Shown in pieces: positions 1 to 7,367 of a stretch of DNA of 9,596 nt (position 1 is the first letter of the stretch; every line of letters begins with the position of its first letter). The notes beneath the pieces were generated by a model. The model had not been told where the DNA came from and searched no databases. It saw only the letters and a list, made by a program, of their open reading frames with translations. The position numbers and the translations under genes are program-made. Source of the stretch: JANQRV01 sp964533785 (GTDB lineage Bacteria > Bacteroidota > Bacteroidia > Chitinophagales > Saprospiraceae). The stretch is from contig CAZHNG010000266.1 in NCBI GenBank assembly GCA_964533785.1, positions 1 through 9,596 of the forward strand, read 5' to 3'.

Positions 1-52
1 ATTTTTCAGAATAAATAAAATTTCCGTTGATTGTCAATTAGTTAGAATTTTT

Positions 53-87
53 AGCCTAACTTCTAGAGTCTAGCGTCAAAAGTCTAG
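53..87. repeat. Degenerate heptamer tandem repeat, five units
   Basis: Five consecutive 7-bp units can be read in fixed phase: AGCCTAA, CTTCTAG, AGTCTAG, CGTCAAA and AGTCTAG. The third and fifth are identical and the others differ at two to four positions from a consensus near AGTCTAG. The array lies in the non-coding stretch 1-181, downstream of the stop codon of the gamma-carboxylase-like gene. The stretch is AT-rich and otherwise shows only weak inverted repeats. No coding region or RNA gene is apparent there. The function of the repeat is unknown; it may be a short remnant of a dispersed intergenic heptamer family. Confidence 0.4.
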
Positions 88-181
88 TATTAAAAAAGGA
101 TGCTGAATAAGTTGCTAATTTTGATTGATAAAAACGGCATATTGAACTTATTAAAGTTGAGGTAAGTTACTGTTTTACCCC

Positions 182-1516
182 CTACCGAATCCAATCCTTA
201 GACCGAAAAAATGACCATTCTACGGTACAAAGGTCAATAGTGGGGTCAACATAGGTTTCGTATTTCTTGCCGTTCAGGCTTACCTTAATATCTGCGTAAA
301 CAGCCACTTTTTTGCCGCTGGCTTCGTATTGATCGCGAAGCCGGTGCGCAAATTGCAGGATCATATCCGGATGCGTAAATAATTTGCGGGCTTGTTTTTC
401 GTGGAGGTGATCGTAGGGTTGGATCCGTTCTTTTTCGCCGGTATCAAGGTCTACTACGGTGAAGGTTCCATATCCTTGTTTAGAGCGCAACATCATGCGC
501 CAGGAGTATCGATGTCCTTCTTCCGTCCATGCGGTATTATTCTGAAACCAATACCGGCGCAGGGGATAACTTACGTGGAATGTTATTAATAAAATAATGA
601 GCCCGATCGTTAATGAACTGATGGAAAAAGAAGGAGAAATCGAAGGATGGTGAGAAGGTGAAATACCCAATTTTTTGAGGATTCTTTCGGGAAAATCACT
701 GGAAAAAAATAATGCAGTTAATGAGATCGACAAATAGGGAAAAATGCCAATATTAAAAATCAGGGCATTGGTGATATGAAATAGTACCGCAAGCCCAAAG
801 ATCCAGGGACGGGTTCTACGAAACAATAATAAAAATGGCGTAAATAAATCGATAAAAATACCGCCATAGCTCATTAAATAGGCCATAAATGCACTTTTAA
901 ACAATGGCCCGATCAAATAGAGGTCTGATTTGGCGGGTAACCAATATTTTAACGGAATGGCGTTGAGCCAATCCGCGTTTAATTTAGCGATTCCCGCGTA
1001 GAAATAGACTAGGCCCATCAAAAATTGCAGCAAAAATAAAGGCCAATAGGGAATATACCTTTGCCCGTATTTTTTATCCATTTTGACCCTCAGCGCATAT
1101 CTGACGTCTGCAGGAAAGAAAACCAGCAACCAGGAGATCCAGCAAAAAAGATAACCGTGATTGAGGTAAAAGCTTTTTTCTAACAAGAACAGGTAGGTAA
1201 ACCCGACGGCAAATACAACAGCATTTAGGCGATATTGCCAACCCAGGGTTATTCCTGCTGCCGCCAGCATCAAAATAAAGAAGAAAACGGTCATCCACGG
1301 TTCGGGAAATACCTTTACCCACTCGAATCCGTAATAAGCAAACTGAAAGCGATCGACATTGTAAGCATTAACGGTCAAATGGTAATAGACGTAATGGTTG
1401 AGTACGTCAAAAAAGGCTAACAGGCCGAAAGCGATCCGGAAAAATCCCAGAGAAGCTGAATTGACGGGTTGCCCTAAAAACCGTTTTATATCAACGTGCG
1501 TTGTATTTATCAACAC
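182..1516 (-). CDS. Vitamin K-dependent gamma-carboxylase-like (HTTM domain) membrane protein
   Basis: This is a polytopic inner-membrane protein of 444 residues, similar in architecture to vitamin K-dependent gamma-glutamyl carboxylase (VKGC). About eight or nine hydrophobic segments lie between residues 20 and 318. Two family hallmarks are visible: NHGYLF near residues 119-124 (H120, matching the conserved Asn-His region) and YFYAGIAKLNADWL at 171-184, where K178 aligns with the catalytic lysine of animal VKGC (human K218). A soluble C-terminal domain follows (about 322-444) with the family motif GHRYSWRMML at 334-343. The human enzyme is about 760 residues, so this is the short bacterial form. 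In animals the enzyme oxidises reduced vitamin K and carboxylates glutamate; Bacteroidota make menaquinone, so a quinone cofactor is plausible, but the substrate is unknown. The Leptospira homologue is reported to have epoxidase activity without carboxylation, so function should not be assumed. The start is GTG at 1516: no in-frame ATG occurs before residue 75, and the stop upstream is near 1565. It is transcribed divergently from parE. A Ser/Pro tetrapeptide repeat occupies residues 285-296. Confidence 0.85.
   Translation of the reverse strand: MLINTTHVDIKRFLGQPVNSASLGFFRIAFGLLAFFDVLNHYVYYHLTVNAYNVDRFQFAYYGFEWVKVFPEPWMTVFFFILMLAAAGITLGWQYRLNAVVFAVGFTYLFLLEKSFYLNHGYLFCWISWLLVFFPADVRYALRVKMDKKYGQRYIPYWPLFLLQFLMGLVYFYAGIAKLNADWLNAIPLKYWLPAKSDLYLIGPLFKSAFMAYLMSYGGIFIDLFTPFLLLFRRTRPWIFGLAVLFHITNALIFNIGIFPYLSISLTALFFSSDFPERILKKLGISPSHHPSISPSFSISSLTIGLIILLITFHVSYPLRRYWFQNNTAWTEEGHRYSWRMMLRSKQGYGTFTVVDLDTGEKERIQPYDHLHEKQARKLFTHPDMILQFAHRLRDQYEASGKKVAVYADIKVSLNGKKYETYVDPTIDLCTVEWSFFRSKDWIR
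630..665 (-). repeat. In-frame 12-bp minisatellite (three units) encoding a (I/H)xPS linker
   Basis: On the plus strand GAAGG recurs at 630, 642 and 654, an exact 12-bp period over three units. On the coding (minus) strand this gives the tetrapeptides ISPS, HHPS and ISPS (residues 285-296 of the gamma-carboxylase-like protein), followed by a degenerate FSIS. The repeat lies between the membrane core and the last hydrophobic segment before the soluble C-terminal domain. A 12-bp period keeps the reading frame, so unit number could vary without inactivating the gene. Confidence 0.6.
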
Positions 1517-1543
1517 AAAATTGTTTAAAAGTTTTTCTAAGCG

Positions 1544-1562
1544 ACAACTTATAACAAGTTGT
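1544..1562. promoter_or_regulatory. Perfect 7-bp inverted repeat in the divergent control region
   Basis: ACAACTT at 1544-1550 and AAGTTGT at 1556-1562 are exact reverse complements separated by ATAAC. The right arm covers the candidate upstream promoter element of parE (TTG at 1559-1561). The repeat also lies 28-46 bp upstream of the GTG of the divergent membrane-protein gene. Its size and symmetry fit a dimeric regulator site, but a chance palindrome in AT-rich DNA is possible. No regulator is encoded nearby. Confidence 0.35.
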
Positions 1563-1589
1563 TTTTAACTCTTGCATGTCCTATATTTG
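1558..1589 (+). promoter_or_regulatory. Bacteroidota-type promoter for parE
   Basis: GTTG at 1558-1561 and TATATTTG at 1582-1589 are separated by 20 bp. This matches the Bacteroidota primary-sigma consensus (TTTG, 19-21 bp, TAnnTTTG), with all defined positions of the downstream box matching. Transcription would start about 7 bp further on, near 1596, giving a leader of about 26 nt to the ATG at 1622. This supports that ATG over the upstream in-frame TTG at 1559, which would lie inside the promoter. Confidence 0.6.
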
Positions 1590-1621
1590 TAGTCAGGGCT
1601 TTGGAATCGAAAATAAAAATA

Positions 1622-3523
1622 ATGGCACAAGTAAACTATACAGAAGACAACATTAAATCATTGGACTGGCGCGAACACATTCGCTTGCGGCCGGGAATGT
1701 ATATCGGAAAACTGGGCGATGGTTCTGCGCCGGATGACGGTATTTACGTACTGGTTAAAGAGGTGTTGGATAATTCTATTGATGAATACGTAATGGGCTA
1801 CGGAAAAAGAATAGATATTAACCTGGAAGACGGCGTGATGTCCATTCGGGATTACGGCCGTGGTATTCCGTTAGGGAAAGTCGTGGATTGCGTATCCAAG
1901 ATCAATACCGGTGGAAAATACGATTCTAAAGCTTTTAAAAAGTCAGTCGGCTTGAATGGGGTCGGGACCAAAGCGGTTAATGCACTTTCCAACCATTTTC
2001 TAGTAAAAGCAATAAGGGATGGCAAAGCAAAAGTGGCCGAATTTGAGCAGGGAATGCTGAAAAAAGACCACAAGGTCAAAGCCAGTGATGAAAATAACGG
2101 CACATTGGTTACTTTCAGGCCGGACGAAAGCATTTTTAAAAAATACCGTTTCCGCCACGAATACATTGAAAATCAGCTATGGAATTACGCCTATCTAAAT
2201 GCCGGTCTTAAACTTTATTACAACGGCCAGGTATTTCACTCAAAGGATGGCTTATTGGATTTGCTGAAGCGTAAAACGGACCCCGAAGCGCTCTGCTACC
2301 CTATCATTCACATGAGAGACAAAGATGGCGATATGGAAGTCGCCCTGACACATGGCTACCAATACGGGGAACAATACTATTCTTTTGTAAACGGACAACA
2401 TACCACTCAGGGCGGAACCCATTTGAATGCCTTCAAGTCGGCCGTTGCTAAAACTATTCAGGACTTTTTCGGTAAAAAGAATTACGATCGCCGGGATGTT
2501 TTAGCATCCATCGTTGCTGCCATCAGTATCAGGATACAAGAGCCCGTTTTTGAATCACAAACCAAGACTAAACTGGGATCAACGGATATTGGCCCGGAAG
2601 GCCCTACCCTGAACACCTTCATCGGTAATTTTGTAAAAGAAAAACTGGATAACTTCCTGCACCGGAACGAGGAAGTGGTAAAAGCCATTGAAAAGCGCAT
2701 CCTTCAATCCAAACGGGAACGGGAGGAAATTGCCGGCATTAAAAAACTGGCCAAGGCCAAAGCCAAAAAAGCTAATCTGCATAACAAAAAACTCAGAGAT
2801 TGCCGCATTCACTTCAATAATAACAGTAAAACCCCAGAAGAAGATAAAAAAGCAACAACCATATTCATCACCGAGGGAGATTCTGCCAGCGGCTCAATTA
2901 CCAAAGCCCGGGATGTCAACACGCAGGCTGTCTTCAGTTTGCGTGGTAAACCCCTAAATTGTTTTGGGCTGACCAAAAAAGTAGTTTACCAAAATGAGGA
3001 ATTCAACCTGTTACAACATGCCCTCAACATCGAAGACGGGATAGATGACCTGCGTTACAACCGCGTTGTCATCGCCACTGATGCCGATGTTGATGGTATG
3101 CACATCCGGTTGTTATTGCTGACTTTCTTTCTTCAGTTTTTTCCCGATCTTGTACGCAATGGTCATTTATTCATCCTGGAAACACCACTATTCCGGGTAC
3201 GCGATAAGAACCAAACTTTCTACTGTTACAGTGAGAAGGAAAAACAGGAGGCTATTAAGAAGCTGAGAGGCAAGCCTGAAATCACCCGCTTTAAAGGGCT
3301 TGGAGAGATATCTCCTGATGAATTCACCGACTTTATCGGTGAAGATATTCGCTTGGAACCGGTAATTCTCAACGAGGAAACTCAAATCAAAGATATCCTC
3401 AGTTATTTCATGGGTAAAAATACTTCAGAAAGACAAGAGTTTATCATCGACAACCTGAAAGTAGAGAAGGATGAAGTAGAGGAAAAAGAGGAAACACAAA
3501 AAGCAATGGTAGAAGCAGCTTGA
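1622..3523 (+). CDS. parE: DNA topoisomerase IV subunit B (ParE)
   Basis: This is the ATPase subunit of the type IIA topoisomerase that decatenates daughter chromosomes; it acts with ParC in an A2B2 complex. Domains in the 633-residue product: a GHKL ATPase with the KEVLDNS motif (E47 the general base, N51 binding Mg), DYGRGIP at 78-83 and the GLNGVGTKAVNALS ATP lid at 110-123. The transducer domain carries QTK (K315, contacting the ATP phosphate). The TOPRIM domain has ITEGDSASGS (catalytic E418) and DADVDG (D487, D489, D491 region), and TRFKGLGE lies near 555-562. The length fits ParE, without the GyrB-specific insertion of some proteobacteria. The ATG at 1622 is chosen because family members start close before the conserved SLDWREHIRLRPGMYIG block and because a promoter occupies 1558-1589. 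parE and gyrB are paralogous, so assignment rests on overall resemblance to Bacteroidota ParE. No parC follows; the next gene is convergent. Confidence 0.93.
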   Translation: MAQVNYTEDNIKSLDWREHIRLRPGMYIGKLGDGSAPDDGIYVLVKEVLDNSIDEYVMGYGKRIDINLEDGVMSIRDYGRGIPLGKVVDCVSKINTGGKYDSKAFKKSVGLNGVGTKAVNALSNHFLVKAIRDGKAKVAEFEQGMLKKDHKVKASDENNGTLVTFRPDESIFKKYRFRHEYIENQLWNYAYLNAGLKLYYNGQVFHSKDGLLDLLKRKTDPEALCYPIIHMRDKDGDMEVALTHGYQYGEQYYSFVNGQHTTQGGTHLNAFKSAVAKTIQDFFGKKNYDRRDVLASIVAAISIRIQEPVFESQTKTKLGSTDIGPEGPTLNTFIGNFVKEKLDNFLHRNEEVVKAIEKRILQSKREREEIAGIKKLAKAKAKKANLHNKKLRDCRIHFNNNSKTPEEDKKATTIFITEGDSASGSITKARDVNTQAVFSLRGKPLNCFGLTKKVVYQNEEFNLLQHALNIEDGIDDLRYNRVVIATDADVDGMHIRLLLLTFFLQFFPDLVRNGHLFILETPLFRVRDKNQTFYCYSEKEKQEAIKKLRGKPEITRFKGLGEISPDEFTDFIGEDIRLEPVILNEETQIKDILSYFMGKNTSERQEFIIDNLKVEKDEVEEKEETQKAMVEAA

Positions 3524-3556
3524 TCTTGATAGTTACTCAAAAGTCAAGACCAAGCT
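3517..3556 (+). terminator. Candidate hairpin terminator at the parE 3' end
   Basis: AGCTTG-A-TCTTGA (3517-3529) can pair with TCAAGA-C-CAAGCT (3544-3556): two 6-bp helices around one A-C mismatch, closed by a 14-nt loop. The left arm includes the parE stop codon (3521-3523). On the plus strand the stem is followed by TTGCGTTCCTTAATTTTTAAT, only moderately T-rich. The loop is large and the T tract displaced, so intrinsic termination is possible but not clear. It sits at the convergent junction, with the stop of the opposing gene at 3566, and could protect or block both transcripts. Confidence 0.42.
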
Positions 3557-3565
3557 TTGCGTTCC

Positions 3566-6500
3566 TTAATTTTTAATTATTGTTCTGGAAGTTTTAAATG
3601 CTGGTGTCACTGCTTCGAGGAAGTAGACTCCTGCCGGACTTTCTTCTCCGATACTCAATTGAAAATTGGATTTTCCCGCCTGATGTTCTACCTGCCAGGT
3701 TCTGATTATTTTTCCTGATCCTTCGACCAAGTTAAACTGAATGGATACACTATTTGGATACTCAATAGTCACATTCAACTGGTCAACCGTAGGGACAGGG
3801 AAAACCTCGAAATCTATTGTATTGAGTTCCTCCCATGTAGTTGTAGAGAGTTGACCGGGGAACAACTGTTGATAAGGAACGATCTGCTCCGGAAGCTGAT
3901 CAGTATACCACTTTAATTGGCAATGGGCGTCTCCGGTATTTTGGTAATACATAATCTTAATAGGATATCGCTTTCCTGCCATTAATTGAACGGAGCCTTC
4001 AAAGGAAGTGGTATCAGAAGTACCCCATTGATCGATAATTAATTGTTCATCAATGGATAGCCTTGCCCCGTCATCGGCCTCTAATATAAATGAATGCAAG
4101 CCATCCACCAGGGGCTCTATATACCCTACCCAAATGACTGAAAAAGGATCGCCTTGATTCGGAACCTGTAACGGATCTTCGAGTGACCAGTCAAAATCGA
4201 CTATTGGATCAATGCGGTTAAAAAGCAGGGAGTCTTCCTGAAGACCTGTCATCCCCTTGTAATAATACCCCATTAAACCACTTCCCGAACTATATTCCAA
4301 CGAACTGAAACGCGCTACAATGGTATCTGGTATTGCGGGAACTTGAACAACCTGTTCCGGATCAGTCGCTCCAAAATCCCACTGGTTAAACTGAAATAAT
4401 GATTCTTCCAAAGTTTGTATCGGAGCGATCGAAACAATATGCTCGGTACCAATGATGGAACTAAATGAATAGAGTGCACTTACGGACTTATCATTAATGC
4501 TGAGAGATAGTCCTTTTGGGTCGGTATCGATTGAAAATTGGACTCTTTCCGGGAAGATCTCTACAGATTGGGTAGTAGACATTCCGTCACTATCGGTTGC
4601 AGTCAGAGATAAACGGTACCATACCTGATCAGCCAGTATTGGTTTTCGGGGAATAATGTAAAATGACTCTTCCTGACCGTTAATTGGGTTCATTGCTTTT
4701 TCCCGTCTTCCGTCTACAAATAATTCCATCGCCCAGGTCCAATGCTCAGCGTTAATTGTACCGTCTTCTGTATCCTCTACCCTGCCTTTAAAATAAAGGG
4801 TATCACCTGCATGGTACAGGTCGTTGTTTTTGGGGTAAATAATAGCAGCCGCAGGTGGATACCTCGTGATAACGGACAGGGTGGCAGTATCAGAGACCAA
4901 AACAAAATCACCCAACTTAGCTTCGCAGTAAAAAGCACCTTGTTCCTCCGGACTCACAGCTTCTATTGAGTAAGTAGAAGCATTAGCACCGGGAATCGCA
5001 ATGCCATTACGGTACCATTGATATTCCTCTGCAACAGGGTCCGTTGTAATGGAAAAATTTGCTTTCTCGCCATTGTTTACTGTTAACGACTGAGGTTGGT
5101 CGATAATGATTGGAACCAAATCGAAGATGGCTTTTATCGATTTATGATCCTCATCAGCACGAAAGACAATAAATGGCTCGTCGCTAATATTCTCCCAGCC
5201 TTTAAAGGTATAAGTTCTGCCATCTCGTTCAATATTTTCCGGAGTAGTTAATGTTCGGACGATACCTACTACGCTTTCAAAAGAGTGAGGCGTTATTTCT
5301 TGTTTACCCTCTAAGAACAAGCCAACACCTTCGGGTTCGCTGGTAATATTGATGTCGATTAATTTAGGGAAAATTTCAACGTATTCTCTGGAAACAGCTC
5401 CATTGTTATCTTCTCCTGTCAAATAGATACGGTACCATACATCAGTAGCATTGTGTCCTATTGAGGGGATTAGATATTCTCCACTTTTAATATTGGAAGT
5501 AGGCGCCAAACCAGGGTGGACGTGTTCAGCATGATGAAAATCAATCTGCCAGGTCCATTTTGAGGCGTCTATCGGACCATCTTCCGGATCGATTATTGCT
5601 CCTTGAAAATTGAGAATATCTCCTGCTTCGTAAAAAGCTTGGTCAACCGGGTCCAGTATATTAACTACTGGTGGCTGGTTAGTAGTTACCGTTAGCGTTA
5701 CTACATTACTTGTAAGCGTGCCTGTACTGTGGGTAATAACGCAGTAGAATTCACTTCCATCATCATCAACGGTGACATTAGGATATATTAATGTGCTTTC
5801 TATTGCTCCTTCAATCGGGAAATTGTCTTTATACCACTGATAGGTTTCACTATTGGCGCCAGAAACTCTGATAAAAAATGAAGCATCGGCTCCTTCTGAT
5901 ACAGTGATTGAGTTAGGTTGCTCGGAAATTACAGGATCCTGGTCTTCAGCGTAAGTTATTTGGAAAAGTACGCCGTTGTTTGATTTAGTATTGGCTTTGA
6001 CACTACCACCGGGAATACCTCGGCGCTCCAGATAATACATTGATCCGTCCTGAGCGGTAAGAATAGCAACTGGCCGTTCGATATTGGTAGCAAAGGTTTC
6101 TATTATTTGGTGTGTTGCTGGATCGAAAACTTTGATATATCCATCACAGTAATCTCCAAAAAAATATTTGTCATGGTATTTTTGAGGAAATTGGTAGTTT
6201 TCTGGATTGTAAAATGAAGCGCCGATAATAGAGCACCCCTCACTGTGAGGGTAGGCCAGAACTGGGTTTACATAATTTTCAAGATTCCCATTGTTTCTGA
6301 TTCCTTGGTAAACTTTCCAGCCATAGTTTTTACCTTTTTTTATTTCATTTATCTCTTCAAATTTACTGCCACCAACATCATTTGCGTAAAAAAGGCCAGT
6401 CCCTGGTTGTATAGCAAAAGTGAAAGGGTTTCGTAGGCCATACGCCCAAATAGCCCGATTTTTCCCATCCAGTAAATCATAGAAAGGATTATCAGAGGGG

Positions 6501-7063
6501 ATACTGCCATCTGCATTTATACGAAGGATTTTACCAAAGGTAGTATTCAGGCTTTGTCCATTTTGCCCGCCACCACCATCACCAACTGCGATATACAATT
6601 TACCGTCGATACCAAAAGCCATTGCTCCTCCATTATGAATACCGCTAGAAGAGGTGAGTTGATCCAATTCAAAAATCACTTGTTCACTGCCTTGAACTGC
6701 TTTATTCCCTGAAACTGTGATCCGAACGGCTTGATTTTGGCTGCCGTCGGGAAGAGTATGGTAATAGTATAGAAAGCCGTTATCCACAAAATCAGGATCT
6801 ACTGCCAGGCCAAGGAGTCCGCGTTCGTTCTTGTTATCTAAATCAATCAAATGCAGTGGTTCGGCTAGAAGTTGTCCATTTTCAACTACTCTGATGGCGC
6901 CATATTTTTCTGCAATGAGTATTCGTCCATCAGGCAATTGTGTCATTGTTGTCGGATCAAGGCCCTCTGCTACTTTTTGCTCTATGAATCCATCCGGTAA
7001 ATTTGCTGCATAAATTTCAAATAAGCAGACCCAAAGAAATAATGTTGTGTAAAACAATCGCAT
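3566..7063 (-). CDS. T9SS-secreted PQQ-type sugar dehydrogenase with Ig-like, PA14 and sorting domains
   Basis: This is a 1165-residue multidomain extracellular or cell-surface protein. Residues 1-19 form a Sec signal peptide (cleavage likely after EIYA). Residues about 20-372 are a glucose/sorbosone dehydrogenase (GSDH) six-bladed propeller: RGLLGLAVDPDF at 81-92, GIHNGGAMAFGIDGKLYIAVGDGG at 141-164 (the boundary of a blade), GKILRI at 177-182 and YGLRNPF at 208-214. H143 aligns with the catalytic base of soluble PQQ glucose dehydrogenase and R211-N212 with its substrate/PQQ-contacting pair. The PQQ-contacting lysine of that enzyme has no obvious equivalent, so the precise substrate, and even PQQ use, are inferred. 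Then come two copies of an Ig-like/beta-sandwich/beta-domain module (372-650, 651-922), a PA14 domain (about 925-1070, likely carbohydrate binding) and a type A T9SS sorting domain (about 1080-1165, ending GVYFLEAVTPAFKTSRTIIKN minus variation typical of the family). The ATG at 7063 directly precedes the signal peptide. It converges with parE, 42 bp apart. Confidence 0.88.
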   Translation of the reverse strand: MRLFYTTLFLWVCLFEIYAANLPDGFIEQKVAEGLDPTTMTQLPDGRILIAEKYGAIRVVENGQLLAEPLHLIDLDNKNERGLLGLAVDPDFVDNGFLYYYHTLPDGSQNQAVRITVSGNKAVQGSEQVIFELDQLTSSSGIHNGGAMAFGIDGKLYIAVGDGGGGQNGQSLNTTFGKILRINADGSIPSDNPFYDLLDGKNRAIWAYGLRNPFTFAIQPGTGLFYANDVGGSKFEEINEIKKGKNYGWKVYQGIRNNGNLENYVNPVLAYPHSEGCSIIGASFYNPENYQFPQKYHDKYFFGDYCDGYIKVFDPATHQIIETFATNIERPVAILTAQDGSMYYLERRGIPGGSVKANTKSNNGVLFQITYAEDQDPVISEQPNSITVSEGADASFFIRVSGANSETYQWYKDNFPIEGAIESTLIYPNVTVDDDGSEFYCVITHSTGTLTSNVVTLTVTTNQPPVVNILDPVDQAFYEAGDILNFQGAIIDPEDGPIDASKWTWQIDFHHAEHVHPGLAPTSNIKSGEYLIPSIGHNATDVWYRIYLTGEDNNGAVSREYVEIFPKLIDINITSEPEGVGLFLEGKQEITPHSFESVVGIVRTLTTPENIERDGRTYTFKGWENISDEPFIVFRADEDHKSIKAIFDLVPIIIDQPQSLTVNNGEKANFSITTDPVAEEYQWYRNGIAIPGANASTYSIEAVSPEEQGAFYCEAKLGDFVLVSDTATLSVITRYPPAAAIIYPKNNDLYHAGDTLYFKGRVEDTEDGTINAEHWTWAMELFVDGRREKAMNPINGQEESFYIIPRKPILADQVWYRLSLTATDSDGMSTTQSVEIFPERVQFSIDTDPKGLSLSINDKSVSALYSFSSIIGTEHIVSIAPIQTLEESLFQFNQWDFGATDPEQVVQVPAIPDTIVARFSSLEYSSGSGLMGYYYKGMTGLQEDSLLFNRIDPIVDFDWSLEDPLQVPNQGDPFSVIWVGYIEPLVDGLHSFILEADDGARLSIDEQLIIDQWGTSDTTSFEGSVQLMAGKRYPIKIMYYQNTGDAHCQLKWYTDQLPEQIVPYQQLFPGQLSTTTWEELNTIDFEVFPVPTVDQLNVTIEYPNSVSIQFNLVEGSGKIIRTWQVEHQAGKSNFQLSIGEESPAGVYFLEAVTPAFKTSRTIIKN
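4298..5950 (-). repeat. Tandem duplicated three-domain module within the secreted dehydrogenase
   Basis: This repeat is visible at protein level. Copy 1 is residues about 372-650 (5950-5114) and copy 2 about 651-922 (5113-4298). Each has, in order, an Ig-like domain (SEGADASF..YQWYKDN..FYC against NNGEKANF..YQWYRNG..FYC), a sandwich domain (QPPVVNI..AGDILNFQG..DPEDG..WTWQID..VWYRIYLT..VEIFP against YPPAAAI..AGDTLYFKG..DTEDG..WTWAME..VWYRLSLT..VEIFP), and a beta domain (INITSEPEGVGLFLEGK against FSIDTDPKGLSLSINDK). Domain order and key residues match throughout, but sequences have diverged well, pointing to an old duplication. Confidence 0.8.
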
Positions 7064-7099
7064 ACTTCTATCTTATATTTTGCTTGATAATAATAGTAG

Positions 7100-7130
7100 A
7101 TTTAGAATACGACCAAAGGCGATTCTAAAT
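7100..7130. promoter_or_regulatory. Perfect 9-bp inverted repeat upstream of the secreted dehydrogenase gene
   Basis: ATTTAGAAT (7100-7108) and ATTCTAAAT (7122-7130) are exact reverse complements separated by 13 bp. The repeat lies 37-67 bp upstream of the dehydrogenase start at 7063, where either an operator or a leader stem-loop would act. Nothing in the sequence tells these apart, and AT-rich palindromes also occur by chance. Confidence 0.35.
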
Positions 7131-7346
7131 TGATCTGAACTAATCTATATTTGGGGGTTAGAATATTGTAATTAGCTGGAGATACCAGGGTAAGTAAGGA
7201 AGAGAAATGGTATTACTCCTCAAATATACTGAGGTAAAACTTTCAATGAAACGCAAAAAAGGATAAAAAATTGAGTACAGATGACATTTAGCCTAAATAT
7301 ATTCAAGAAATTGTTGTTTACAGATTTAAAGCACTGGAAAATTCAG

Positions 7347-7367
7347 TTGCTTTGATCGGTAAAGCAA
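7347..7367 (-). terminator. Candidate hairpin downstream of the rhodanese gene
   Basis: TTGCTTT (7347-7353) pairs perfectly with AAAGCAA (7361-7367) across a 7-nt loop, extendable by G-U pairs on both sides. It begins about 32 bp after the stop codon of the minus-strand rhodanese gene. No strong T tract follows in that direction (the minus strand reads CTGAATTTTCC), so this is a weak terminator candidate or a transcript-end stem. Confidence 0.3.

Noticed and set aside
116..123. TAATTTTG, an exact TAnnTTTG match on the plus strand
   Set aside because: There is no TTG element 19-21 bp upstream and no plus-strand gene downstream before 1622, so it is likely chance in AT-rich DNA.
161..179. GGTAA/TTACC stem just after the stop of the carboxylase-like gene
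   Set aside because: The stem is only five base pairs with a 9-nt loop and no T tract follows, so it is not convincing as a terminator.
1559..1621. N-terminal extension of ParE from a TTG at 1559
   Set aside because: The 21 extra residues are hydrophobic and unlike ParE, and the stretch carries a good Bacteroidota-type promoter; the ATG at 1622 fits the family.
4742..4969. A 75-codon plus-strand open frame within the secreted dehydrogenase gene
   Set aside because: It lies wholly antisense to a well-supported gene and has no domain-like features; the same holds for the other short overlapping frames.
7207..7266. A 19-codon frame (MVLLLKYTEV...) with a purine-rich stretch upstream
   Set aside because: It is too short, has no recognisable homology and has no well-spaced promoter; kept only as part of the low-interest gap observation.
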